From NCBI GenBank assembly GCA_040429635.1, contig CP158972.1, positions 281,918 through 345,917 of the forward strand: 64,000 nucleotides of DNA. Reading direction: 5' to 3'. Position 1 is the stretch's first letter, and every line of letters begins with the position of its first letter. Origin of the DNA: Tamlana crocina. GTDB lineage: Bacteria; Bacteroidota; Bacteroidia; Flavobacteriales; Flavobacteriaceae. This document shows, piece after piece, positions 1 to 7,929 of the stretch. A model generated the notes under the pieces. It searched no databases. It was not told where the DNA came from and saw only the letters and a list, made by a program, of their open reading frames with translations. Position numbers and translations under genes: made by a program.

Positions 1-1
1 A

Positions 2-337
2 GAAGGATTGGGAGGTAATGGTGATGCTTTGGTTCGAAAAATGGAAAACATAGAATTGGAATTATTGAACAAAGGTTTTACGAATCAAACCCTTCAAAAA
101 ATGATGGATTTAAAACATCAGCTTTTAAAGATGCAGAATGCTACTCATCAACAAGGTGAGGAAGAAAGGCGAGAATCGGAATCAAACAAAAAACAATTTT
201 CTGGCACTGTAAACAATCAAATTCCAACGGCAAAAGAATATTTTCAAACCACCGAAATATTAAACAAACAAGCTCTACCTTTGCAACCGGTTTATAAAGA
301 AAAGGTTCAGAAATATTTCAAGCAGCAAAATGATTAA
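2..337 (+). CDS. DUF4175 family protein, C-terminal fragment
   Basis: The reading frame is open from the window edge, so only the C-terminus (about 112 residues) is visible. It is hydrophilic and rich in Q, K and E. It carries the stretch ELLNKGFTNQTLQKMMDLKH, followed by a tail with EILNKQALPLQPVYKEKV that I recognise as the end of the long membrane protein placed directly upstream of ybeY in Flavobacteriaceae. The function of the family is not established. The stop overlaps the ybeY start by 8 bases, which suggests translational coupling. The first ATG in the fragment is internal and is not the real start. Confidence 0.75.
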   Translation, partial: EGLGGNGDALVRKMENIELELLNKGFTNQTLQKMMDLKHQLLKMQNATHQQGEEERRESESNKKQFSGTVNNQIPTAKEYFQTTEILNKQALPLQPVYKEKVQKYFKQQND

Positions 338-746
338 TTTCAATTACGAAACGGACTTTAAATTAGATTCAGAACAAGCCATTTCAGATTGGGTTGTGAG
401 TGCTATTTTAAACGAAAAATACAAACTTGAAGAAATCAATTATGTGTTTTGTGATGATGACTATTTGTATAAATTGAATATTGAATATCTTAACCATGAT
501 ACCTTGACTGATATTATTAGTTTTGATTATTCGGTTGGGAAGACCATTGCAGGAGATATATTCATTTCTGTAGAACGGGTTAAGGATAATGCTAACGAGT
601 TTAATGTGGCTTTTGAAGAGGAGTTAAAACGGGTTATTATTCACGGTGTGCTCCATTATTGTGGTTATAAAGATAAGACAGATTATGAGGCCAGATTGAT
701 GCGGGATAAGGAGAATTACTATCTGTCAAGGTTTAAAAAGAATTAA
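330..746 (+). CDS. ybeY: endoribonuclease YbeY (rRNA maturation)
   Basis: This is a 138-residue single-domain metal-dependent RNase (UPF0054) that acts in 16S rRNA 3'-end maturation and ribosome quality control. The signature is at residues 105-115, HGVLHYCGYKD. H105 and H109 are the first two zinc ligands. The canonical GYDH is GYKD here, so the third ligand position holds D115; I believe this is common in Bacteroidota. The family region around DTLTDIISFDY (57-67) is also present. The gene starts inside the end of the DUF4175 gene and is followed by the mnmG promoter. Confidence 0.93.
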   Translation: MINFNYETDFKLDSEQAISDWVVSAILNEKYKLEEINYVFCDDDYLYKLNIEYLNHDTLTDIISFDYSVGKTIAGDIFISVERVKDNANEFNVAFEEELKRVIIHGVLHYCGYKDKTDYEARLMRDKENYYLSRFKKN

Positions 747-765
747 ATTTTAGGCCGTATATTTG
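732..765 (+). promoter_or_regulatory. probable mnmG promoter
   Basis: A Bacteroidota-type -7 element TATATTTG lies at 758-765, with a TTTA 22 bases upstream (732-735). Transcription would start near 770-775. That argues against the in-frame TTG at 781 as the mnmG start and puts the parS-like palindrome in the 5' leader. Confidence 0.5.
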
Positions 766-781
766 CAAACTTAAATTTGAT

Positions 782-797
782 TGTTCCACGTGGAACA
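782..797. promoter_or_regulatory. parS: parS-like ParB-binding palindrome, copy 1
   Basis: TGTTCCACGTGGAACA is a perfect 16-base palindrome that matches the bacterial consensus parS centromere site. It lies between the mnmG promoter and start codon. ParB binding here would help load ParB/SMC near the replication origin and could also affect mnmG transcription. Confidence 0.8.
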
Positions 798-819
798 TCT
801 CAAAATAAATTCAGGATTT

Positions 820-2691
820 ATGTTTAACGAAGAGTATGATGTTGTTGTGGTTGGTGCTGGGCATGCGGGTAGTGAAGCTGCCGCTGCCGCCGCCAATATG
901 GGAAGCAAAACCTTGTTAGTAACAATGAATTTACAGAACATTGCCCAGATGTCCTGTAACCCTGCTATGGGTGGTATTGCCAAGGGGCAAATTGTTCGTG
1001 AAATTGATGCTTTGGGTGGTTATAGCGGGATAGTTTCAGATACGTCTGCTATACAGTTTAAAATGCTCAATAAATCAAAAGGCCCGGCTATGTGGAGTCC
1101 GAGGGTGCAGAGTGATAGAATGCGTTTTGCTGAAGATTGGAGAATGCTTTTGGAGCAAACGCCGAATCTTGATTTTTATCAGGAAATGGTGTCTAGACTT
1201 TTAATTGAAAACGGAAAAGTGGTTGGTGTTAAAACTTCTTTGGGAATTGAGATTAAAGCGAAATCTGTGGTGTTGACTAACGGCACTTTTTTAAATGGAC
1301 TGATTCATATTGGTGATAAAAACTTCGGCGGAGGAAGAGCAGGTGAAAAAGCCGCAACCGGAATAACGGAGCAATTGGTCGATTTAGGTTTTGATTCCGG
1401 TAGAATGAAAACTGGAACACCGCCACGTGTGGATGGTAGAAGTTTGGATTATTCAAAAATGACGGAACAACCGGGTGATGATAATCCAGAAAAATTCTCT
1501 TATTTGGATGTAACTAAACCGTTGGAAAAACAACGTTCTTGTTATATGACTTATACGAGCGAATTGGTTCATGATTTACTTCGTGAAGGTTTTGATAGGT
1601 CGCCTATGTTTAATGGTCGTATTAAAAGTTTGGGTCCTCGTTATTGTCCGTCAATTGAAGATAAAATTAATCGTTTTTCAGATAAGGATAGGCATCAATT
1701 GTTTATCGAGCCAGAAGGTTGGAATACGGTGGAGGTTTATGTAAATGGGTTTTCAACATCGCTTCCGGAAGATGTTCAGTTTAAAGCTTTGCGCTCTGTA
1801 AAAGGCTTTGAGAATGTCAAGTTTTTTAGACCAGGTTACGCTATAGAATACGATTATTTTCCACCAACACAGTTAAAGCACACTTTGGAAACTAAGTTGA
1901 TTGATGGTTTGTATTTCGCTGGACAAATTAATGGAACAACAGGTTATGAAGAAGCAGCATCTCAAGGTTTGATGGCTGGAATCAATGCGAGTTTAAAAGT
2001 TCAGGAAAACGACGCTTTTACGCTAAAAAGGGACGAAGCTTATATTGGGGTTTTGATTGACGATTTGATTACAAAAGGTACGGAAGAACCATATAGAATG
2101 TTTACCTCGCGAGCAGAATATAGAACACTTTTAAGGCAAGATAATGCCGATTTAAGATTAACACCAAAAGGATATGAAATAGGATTGGCTTCAAAAAAGC
2201 GATTAAATCGAATGGAGGAGAAGCACGAATCGGCTGAAAAGTTTGTCGACTTTTTCCAAAATTTAAGCGTAAAGCCAGAAGAGATAAATCCGATTTTGGT
2301 TAGTAAAGATTCTGCTCCCGTTAAACAATCGGGTAAACTTTTTAAAATATTTGCACGACCCAATATCGAAATGGATGATGTTCGAAAAGTGGATGCTGTG
2401 GAAAGCTATATTCAGGAGAATAATTTGGATCGAGAGATTATTGAGCAGACTGAAATTCAAGTTAAATATTCTGGATATATCGCTAAGGAAAAAAATAATG
2501 CCGATAAGTTGAGTCGTTTGGAATATGTGAAAATTCCAGAGAATTTTGATTATTCACAAATCAAATCGATGAGCTTTGAAGCACGTGAAAAATTGAAAAA
2601 AATTCAACCCACAACGGTATCGCAAGCATCACGAATTAGTGGTGTGTCCCCTAATGATATTTCCGTTTTATTGGTTTATATGGGTCGATAA
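820..2691 (+). CDS. mnmG: tRNA uridine-5-carboxymethylaminomethyl modification enzyme MnmG
   Basis: This 623-residue FAD enzyme acts with MnmE (not in the window) to install the cmnm5 group on U34 of several tRNAs. The N-terminus has the dinucleotide-binding motif GAGHAG (residues 12-17), followed by the family blocks QMSCNPAMGGIAKG, GTPPRVDGRSLD and RYCPSIEDKI. Length matches the family (about 620-630). I chose the ATG at 820 because MFNEEYDVVVVGAGHAG aligns with known MnmG N-termini. An in-frame TTG at 781 sits in the parS site, only a few bases from the expected transcription start. The gene is bracketed by two parS-like sites and is followed directly by a GAAA-loop hairpin. Confidence 0.97.
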   Translation: MFNEEYDVVVVGAGHAGSEAAAAAANMGSKTLLVTMNLQNIAQMSCNPAMGGIAKGQIVREIDALGGYSGIVSDTSAIQFKMLNKSKGPAMWSPRVQSDRMRFAEDWRMLLEQTPNLDFYQEMVSRLLIENGKVVGVKTSLGIEIKAKSVVLTNGTFLNGLIHIGDKNFGGGRAGEKAATGITEQLVDLGFDSGRMKTGTPPRVDGRSLDYSKMTEQPGDDNPEKFSYLDVTKPLEKQRSCYMTYTSELVHDLLREGFDRSPMFNGRIKSLGPRYCPSIEDKINRFSDKDRHQLFIEPEGWNTVEVYVNGFSTSLPEDVQFKALRSVKGFENVKFFRPGYAIEYDYFPPTQLKHTLETKLIDGLYFAGQINGTTGYEEAASQGLMAGINASLKVQENDAFTLKRDEAYIGVLIDDLITKGTEEPYRMFTSRAEYRTLLRQDNADLRLTPKGYEIGLASKKRLNRMEEKHESAEKFVDFFQNLSVKPEEINPILVSKDSAPVKQSGKLFKIFARPNIEMDDVRKVDAVESYIQENNLDREIIEQTEIQVKYSGYIAKEKNNADKLSRLEYVKIPENFDYSQIKSMSFEAREKLKKIQPTTVSQASRISGVSPNDISVLLVYMGR

Positions 2692-2711
2692 ATTCCTGCG
2701 AAAGCAGGAAT
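2692..2711 (+). repeat. GAAA-loop hairpin repeat, solo copy
   Basis: Directly after the mnmG stop lies ATTCCTGC-GAAA-GCAGGAAT, an 8-bp stem with a GAAA tetraloop, followed by CTCT. Twenty-five bases around it (2691-2715) are identical to the copy following dut at 58132-58156. No nuclease gene accompanies this copy. It could act as a terminator-like or mRNA-end-stabilising hairpin, but there is no T-run directly after it. Confidence 0.8.
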
Positions 2712-2741
2712 CTCTGTTTAACTATAAGGACTGAGTTTTTT

Positions 2742-2761
2742 AACGTTCCACGTGGAACGTT
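2742..2761. promoter_or_regulatory. parS: parS-like palindrome, copy 2
   Basis: AACGTTCCACGTGGAACGTT is a perfect 20-base palindrome that contains the same 14-base core (GTTCCACGTGGAAC, 2745-2758) as the copy upstream of mnmG. It is followed by a T-run (TTCTTTTTTT), so the palindrome could also fold as a terminator in mnmG mRNA. Confidence 0.8.
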
Positions 2762-2818
2762 CTTTTTTTAGACAAAAATTAAATCATTTATACGAGATTG
2801 TTTTGAAGTAAAATTTCA

Positions 2819-3718
2819 TTGCTTAATCTTTATTATCGAGAAAACATTCGTGAATTCGTGGCAATAAAAAACAACCAAAAACTTTATTTAAACTTAAAAG
2901 ATCATTCCGTTTCTGGAGAAGATTTTCAATTGTTAGAAAATGAAAAATTCGGGTTTTTGGAAACATACCCAAAACCGTCCATTGAAAAATTACCAGAATA
3001 TTACGAAAGTGAGGATTACATTTCACATACCGATTCCAAAAGAAATCTTTTTGAAAAAGCATATCATTTAGTCCGTTTCTTTTCTTTAAAAAGTAAATTG
3101 AATTTAATCAATCGGTTTTCCGAAGGCGAAAAAACGCTTTTGGATTTTGGTTGCGGAACGGGCGATTTTTTACAAACCGCACAAAAAAACAATTGGAAAG
3201 TTTTTGGAATTGAACCTAATGAACAGGCTAGGGGCATAGCCAATAAAAAAACAAATAATGCTGTTTTTGATGCCGGCCAATTTTTTAAATTTAAGGAACA
3301 TAGTTTTGATGTGATTACCCTTTGGCATGTTTTGGAACATTTGCCAAATTTGGAAGAAGACTTATCAGTTTTTAAAAAATTATTGAAACCAAACGGAACT
3401 TTAATTATTGCCGTTCCCAATTATAAAAGTTACGATGCCAAACATTATAAAAACTTTTGGGCAGCTTACGATGTGCCGAGACATTTATGGCATTTTAATC
3501 GAGATTCAGTTTCAAAATTAATGAATAGCTTTTCTTTGCAAGTTATAAAAACCAAACCTATGTGGTTTGATGCTTTTTATGTGAGCTTGCTTTCAGAAAA
3601 ATATAAAGCAGGAAAAATGAATCTTATATGCGCTTTCTGTATTGGTTTGTTTTCAAATTTGAAGGCACTTGCTACAAAAGAGGTTTCTTCTTTAATTTAC
3701 GTGGCAAAAAACACTTAA
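2819..3718 (+). CDS. class I SAM-dependent methyltransferase
   Basis: The protein has up to 299 residues. The methyltransferase motif I, LLDFGCGTGDFLQT, is near residues 107-120, followed by a Methyltransf_11/23-type core (DVITLWHVLEHLPNLEEDL, then LLKPNGTLIIAVPN). The N-terminus (DHSVSGEDFQLLE, LPEYYESEDYISHTDSK) is typical of a flavobacterial family. The substrate is unknown. The start is uncertain: TTG at 2819 is the longest option and GTG at 2858 is closer to where I expect homologues to begin. No operon partner is visible. Confidence 0.8.
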   Translation: MLNLYYRENIREFVAIKNNQKLYLNLKDHSVSGEDFQLLENEKFGFLETYPKPSIEKLPEYYESEDYISHTDSKRNLFEKAYHLVRFFSLKSKLNLINRFSEGEKTLLDFGCGTGDFLQTAQKNNWKVFGIEPNEQARGIANKKTNNAVFDAGQFFKFKEHSFDVITLWHVLEHLPNLEEDLSVFKKLLKPNGTLIIAVPNYKSYDAKHYKNFWAAYDVPRHLWHFNRDSVSKLMNSFSLQVIKTKPMWFDAFYVSLLSEKYKAGKMNLICAFCIGLFSNLKALATKEVSSLIYVAKNT

Positions 3719-3890
3719 AATTCGTTTAAAGCCTTCTGCTTTGTTGTTTTTGTTCTAAATAATCTATGGCCTCACTTTTTTATAAAACAGCCTTAAAACA
3801 CGTTATTTAAGGTTTGTTTTTATAATTAATTTCTATTCAATATTTAGTATATATAAATTTTTGTTATTTTTAGTTTAGGGATAATTCAGC

Positions 3891-3920
3891 TTTACAATAT
3901 GGTTTACTTTGCTACATTTG
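3891..3920 (+). promoter_or_regulatory. probable promoter of the OmpH-like gene
   Basis: TACATTTG at 3913-3920 matches the Bacteroidota -7 consensus TAnnTTTG. A TTTA lies 18 bases upstream (3891-3894). The rest of the 250-base gap after the methyltransferase gene is AT-rich and shows nothing else I can name. Confidence 0.5.
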
Positions 3921-3968
3921 TGCTTAGCAAAAAAATATTTGCGTAAATAATAAATAAGTAGTCAAAAA

Positions 3969-4490
3969 ATGAAAAACACAATTTATGTATTACTAGCGAT
4001 GCTTGTTTTAGCATCTTGCCAAAAGCCAAACAAAATTGGTTTTATTGATAACGGAACAGTAATTAACGATTATCAAGAAAAAAAAGATATTGAAACTAAA
4101 TATCAGGCTAAAGAAGAGAAATTCAGAAAAAGAGCGGATAGCATAGGGCAAGCTTTTCAGGCCGAAGTTCAAGAAACGCAAAAAGAAGCGCAACGTGCTT
4201 CTCAAAAAAAACAACAAGAGCTTATGGCCGGTTTGCAACAAAAGCAACAACAGTTGCAACAGCAAATGCAAATAGAGAACCAGCAATTAACTCAAGAGTT
4301 TCAAACGGAAATAGATTCTACTATCGTTAAGGTAAAAGAATTTGTTAAGGATTATGGAAAGAAAAATGGTTATACTTATATTTTAGGTACCAGTGAAGCC
4401 GCAGCTACTGTGCTTTATGGTGAAGAACAACACGATTTAACCCAAACCATTTTGGATGCCTTAAATGCTGGCTATAAAAAGGAGGAGTAA
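3969..4490 (+). CDS. OmpH/Skp-family periplasmic chaperone-like lipoprotein
   Basis: This 173-residue protein has a lipoprotein signal (MKNTIYVLLAMLVLASC, lipid-modified C17). A short beta segment (KIGFIDNGTVINDY) and a long Q/K/E-rich coiled coil (about 40-115) follow, then a C-terminal segment with YTYILGTSEAAATVLYG, the family hallmark. Skp proteins form trimeric tentacled chaperones for outer-membrane proteins in the periplasm. The lipid anchor is unlike classical Skp, so this may be a specialised member. It is monocistronic, with its own promoter and a strong terminator. Confidence 0.8.
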   Translation: MKNTIYVLLAMLVLASCQKPNKIGFIDNGTVINDYQEKKDIETKYQAKEEKFRKRADSIGQAFQAEVQETQKEAQRASQKKQQELMAGLQQKQQQLQQQMQIENQQLTQEFQTEIDSTIVKVKEFVKDYGKKNGYTYILGTSEAAATVLYGEEQHDLTQTILDALNAGYKKEE

Positions 4491-4510
4491 TTAACACTTA
4501 TTTTAATAAC

Positions 4511-4547
4511 AAAAAACCCTGTTAAACTAATTTAGCAGGGTTTTTTT
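4511..4547 (+). terminator. rho-independent terminator after the OmpH-like gene
   Basis: An A-run plus ACCCTGTTAAA pairs with TTTAGCAGGGT and is followed by seven Ts. The stem contains one G-T pair and can work in both directions because of the flanking A and T runs. Confidence 0.85.
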
Positions 4548-4589
4548 GTTGAAATAATTATGCTAAGAAAACTTATTTTTTAGGCCCAA

Positions 4590-4622
4590 TGCAACCCTTC
4601 GTTTTTTTGTTTGTCAATAAAA
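4590..4622 (+). promoter_or_regulatory. ECF-type promoter of the TonB receptor operon
   Basis: TGCAACC (4590-4596) and GTC (4613-4615, within TTGTCAATAAAA) are separated by 16 bases. The same boxes with the same 16-base gap stand upstream of the ECF sigma gene (8616-8646). The layout resembles ECF -35 (xxAACC) and -10 (GTC) boxes and is unlike the TAnnTTTG promoters elsewhere in the window. Confidence 0.7.
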
Positions 4623-4646
4623 GTGATAATCAAAAAAACGAACAGT

Positions 4647-7019
4647 ATGAAATATACTTTATTAGGTTTAGGCCTATTATTCTCATCTTTAATATGTGCT
4701 CAAAATTACACAATAAGAGGCAAGGTTAAAGACGCCAAAAACGGCGAAACCCTCATGGGTGCCACAGTATTTTTAAAAGGAACAAGTAGTGGTGCTGTTG
4801 CTAATAATTACGGGTTTTATTCACTTACGGCAAGCCAAGGAAATTATACCTTAATTGTGTCCTACATGGGCTATCAGGACATTACTAAAGAGGTTAACCT
4901 TAGCAAAAATCTAGAACTTAATTTTGAATTACAAGAACTTTCTCAAACACTAGGGGAAGTTGTAATAACAGCAGAAGAACCAGAGCGTGTTAGTATAAAA
5001 AAACCACAAATGAGTGTGTCTAAGCTCAACGCTTCTACTATCAAGCAAATGCCAGCCGTACTTGGTGAGGTAGATGTTATTAAATCCATTCAAATGCTGC
5101 CTGGTGTTACCAATAATGGCGAAGGCGCTCCAGGATTTAATGTTAGAGGAGGAGCTGTGGACCAAAACTTAGTTTTATTGGACGAGGCTATTATTTACAA
5201 TACCTCGCATTTCTTTGGGTTCTTTTCTGTGTTTAACAACGATGCTATTAAAGATGTTAAGCTCTACAAAGGTGACATTCCTGCTAATTTTGGAGGTAGG
5301 GTGTCTTCTGTTTTAGACGTACATCAAAAAGATGGTAACAGTAAGGAATTCGAATTGAATGGAGGTATAGGTTTGATTTCGAGTAGGTTAACAGCAGAGG
5401 CGCCATTATTTAAAGATAAAGGCTCCTTTTTAATTGCTGGTCGATCGTCTTACGCACATCTTTTAATGAAAAGTATAGAAGAGGTAAAAGATGATAAAAT
5501 TTCTTTTTACGATCTTAACCTTAAAACAAATTACAACATAAATAAAAATAACAAAATTTATTTATCGGGTTACTTTGGACGAGACGTTTTCAATATTAAT
5601 AACTTTTTAAAGAACAATTACGGAAATGTTTCAGGAAACTTACGCTGGAATCACATTTTTAATGATAAGTTGTTTTCTAATTTATCACTGATTTATAGCA
5701 AATATGATTACCAAATTATAATAGATTTTGTGAAATTAGATTGGGACGCCGATATCACAAATTACAATCTTAAATATGACTTTAAATACTACTTAAACAA
5801 TAATTTAAAACTGGATTTTGGCTTTAGTAGTATCCTCTACAACCTTAATCCGGGTGAAGTAAAACCGACCTCAGCTTCTTCACCAATAAATTTTTTAAAG
5901 CTGGATGAAAAAAGAGCATTAGAAAGCGGCATTTATGTGAGTGCCGAACATAAAATCACCGATAAATTTACGGCGCAATACGGGCTTAGATTGAGTAGAT
6001 TTAACCGTTTGGGCGGTGTAAATATCACGAATTATCAAGATAATAAACCTGTAGTTTACAATAGCGCTTTAGGTATTTATGAAACAGGTACAGCGATTGG
6101 GGAAACTGCTTTTAAAAAGAATGAAAGCATTAAAACCTTCAATAATTTAGAGCCTAGATTGGGGCTATCATATCAGTTAAACGAATCGTCATCGTTAAAG
6201 GCGAGTTATACAAGGTCGGCGCAATATCTACACTTGCTTTCAAATACAACTTCTGTGACTCCTCTAGATGTTTGGACTCCCAGTGGAGCGTTTATAGAGC
6301 CGCAGTTATCTAACCAATATGCCATAGGCTATTACAGGAACTTTAAGAATAAAAAGTATTCTCTGGAATTAGAAGCCTACTATAAGAATGTTGATAATAG
6401 AATCGATTATATAGATGGTTCAGATTTAATAGGGAATAACAATATAGAAACCGAGATACTAAATGGGGAATCTAGAGCCTACGGACTTGAATTTCTATTA
6501 AGAAAGAACAAAGGAAAACTAACCGGTTGGTTGGCCTATACCTTATCTAAATCTGAACAAAAAACTCCCGGCGGCATTGCCGGAGGACCTGGGATAAATA
6601 ATGGTGACTGGTACAATACACCTTACGACAGAACACACGATGTGTCTCTAACAGGTATCTACAAACTAAATAACAAGTGGAGTTTTAGTGCCAATGCGGT
6701 TTTCCAAACGGGTAGACCTGTTACGTATCCTGATAGCCAATATGAATATGAAGGCCTATCAATAGCTAGTTTTAGCGACCGTAATGCGAGCCGTCTTCCT
6801 GCTTATCACAGGTTAGATTTATCAGCTACATACAAACCCAAAAAGAATTTAAACCGAAAACTTCAAGGGGAATGGGTGTTTGGTATCTATAATGTTTATA
6901 ATCGAAGAAATGCCGCTTCAATTTCCTTCCTTCAAAATCAAGATACAGGTTTAAATGAGGCCACTAGATTATCCATTTTTGGAGCCATTCCGTCAATTAC
7001 TTACAACTTTAAATTTTAA
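4647..7019 (+). CDS. TonB-dependent receptor with carboxypeptidase-like N-terminal domain
   Basis: This 790-residue outer-membrane protein has a signal peptide (residues 1 to about 20), a CarboxypepD_reg-like domain (about 22-105: TIRGKVKDAKNGETLMGATVFLKG), a plug (about 115-230) and a 22-strand-type beta-barrel to the C-terminus, which ends ITYNFKF. It probably imports an unknown ligand using TonB energy. No N-terminal signalling (STN) domain is visible, so it is not an obvious FecA-type transducer. The ATG at 4647 is chosen because it opens the signal peptide; upstream TTG and GTG codons fall in the ECF promoter. It is the first gene of an operon with a DUF4249 and a GIN-domain lipoprotein. 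Confidence 0.9.
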   Translation: MKYTLLGLGLLFSSLICAQNYTIRGKVKDAKNGETLMGATVFLKGTSSGAVANNYGFYSLTASQGNYTLIVSYMGYQDITKEVNLSKNLELNFELQELSQTLGEVVITAEEPERVSIKKPQMSVSKLNASTIKQMPAVLGEVDVIKSIQMLPGVTNNGEGAPGFNVRGGAVDQNLVLLDEAIIYNTSHFFGFFSVFNNDAIKDVKLYKGDIPANFGGRVSSVLDVHQKDGNSKEFELNGGIGLISSRLTAEAPLFKDKGSFLIAGRSSYAHLLMKSIEEVKDDKISFYDLNLKTNYNINKNNKIYLSGYFGRDVFNINNFLKNNYGNVSGNLRWNHIFNDKLFSNLSLIYSKYDYQIIIDFVKLDWDADITNYNLKYDFKYYLNNNLKLDFGFSSILYNLNPGEVKPTSASSPINFLKLDEKRALESGIYVSAEHKITDKFTAQYGLRLSRFNRLGGVNITNYQDNKPVVYNSALGIYETGTAIGETAFKKNESIKTFNNLEPRLGLSYQLNESSSLKASYTRSAQYLHLLSNTTSVTPLDVWTPSGAFIEPQLSNQYAIGYYRNFKNKKYSLELEAYYKNVDNRIDYIDGSDLIGNNNIETEILNGESRAYGLEFLLRKNKGKLTGWLAYTLSKSEQKTPGGIAGGPGINNGDWYNTPYDRTHDVSLTGIYKLNNKWSFSANAVFQTGRPVTYPDSQYEYEGLSIASFSDRNASRLPAYHRLDLSATYKPKKNLNRKLQGEWVFGIYNVYNRRNAASISFLQNQDTGLNEATRLSIFGAIPSITYNFKF

Positions 7020-7023
7020 ACAG

Positions 7024-7872
7024 ATGAAAACCTATATAAAATCAATTGCACTTTTACTCTTAGTCATTACCACGGCTTGCGAAGATGTTATAGATGTTAC
7101 CGTTCCAACGGCTTCACCAAGACTTGTTGTTCAAGCGTCTTTAGACTGGCAAAAAGGGACCGATGGAAGCAATCAAGAAATAAAATTAAGCACATCAACG
7201 CCTTATTTTGATACCAATAGAACAAGTCCTGTAAATACCGCCATAGTAACCGTTACCAATAAAGATAACGGCGTAGTTTATAATTTCACGAACCAGAATG
7301 ATGGCATTTATACCATCAGTAATTTTGAACCTATTATAGGCCATACTTACGAACTAGAAATAGTGTACAATAACGAGCGCTACTCGGCAACTGAAACCTT
7401 TATTTCGGTTTCACCCATAAACCGTGTGGAACAATCTGTTGAAGGTGGTTTCGATGAAGAACTTTTAGATGTTTCCATCTTCTGGAATGACCCAGCAGAT
7501 ATAGAGAACTACTATCTTATAAAATTTATTGAAGCAGGTGATGTGATTCCTATTTATGAAGATTATCCCGATGAATTTGTAGATGGCAATGAGCTGGATA
7601 CCTTTTTTGAAAAGGAGGATGACGACGACGACGATTCTTCTGCGGAATTTAACCCCGGCGATGTTGTAGAAATTAGCCTTTACGGGATTTCAAAACAGTA
7701 CGATAATTATATAAGTCTACTCATTGAGCAGTATGATAGTGCCGGCGACCCGTTTAGTACGATTCCAGGGCAATTAAGGGGCAATTGTATCAATACAGAC
7801 AACCCTGATAACTATGCTTTTGGTTACTTCAGGCTATCGGAATATGATACCGTAACCTATACCTTTCAATAA
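7024..7872 (+). CDS. DUF4249 family lipoprotein
   Basis: This 282-residue protein has a lipoprotein signal with the lipid-modified Cys at residue 19 (LVITTAC), followed by the DUF4249 start (EDVIDVTVPTASPRLVVQASL). DUF4249 lipoproteins are typically encoded next to TonB receptors and are thought to be surface partners in uptake; the substrate is unknown. A run of six Asp residues (KEDDDDDDSS) near the middle may be a metal-binding or flexible loop. It begins 4 bases after the receptor stop. I use the ATG at 7024, since earlier codons would extend into the receptor gene ahead of the signal peptide. Confidence 0.85.
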   Translation: MKTYIKSIALLLLVITTACEDVIDVTVPTASPRLVVQASLDWQKGTDGSNQEIKLSTSTPYFDTNRTSPVNTAIVTVTNKDNGVVYNFTNQNDGIYTISNFEPIIGHTYELEIVYNNERYSATETFISVSPINRVEQSVEGGFDEELLDVSIFWNDPADIENYYLIKFIEAGDVIPIYEDYPDEFVDGNELDTFFEKEDDDDDDSSAEFNPGDVVEISLYGISKQYDNYISLLIEQYDSAGDPFSTIPGQLRGNCINTDNPDNYAFGYFRLSEYDTVTYTFQ

Positions 7873-7929
7873 TTGGCTCAATTTCGGTTCAAAACAAGAA
7901 TCAAGATGAATTCATTAAATAAAAACAAT

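Noticed and set aside
781-819. TTG start giving a 13-residue longer MnmG
   Set aside because: It lies in the parS-like site, a few bases from the expected transcription start, and the extra residues are not family-like.
2742-2770. Second palindrome as an ordinary terminator only
   Set aside because: A T-run follows, so termination is possible, but the exact shared core with the upstream site makes a ParB site the better explanation. Both roles may hold.
4197-4290. CAA-rich simple repeat in the OmpH-like gene
   Set aside because: It is coding sequence for a Gln-rich coiled coil, as expected for the Skp family.
4611-4646. TTG start of the TonB receptor
   Set aside because: It falls on the -10 part of the ECF promoter and would put a charged stretch before the signal peptide.
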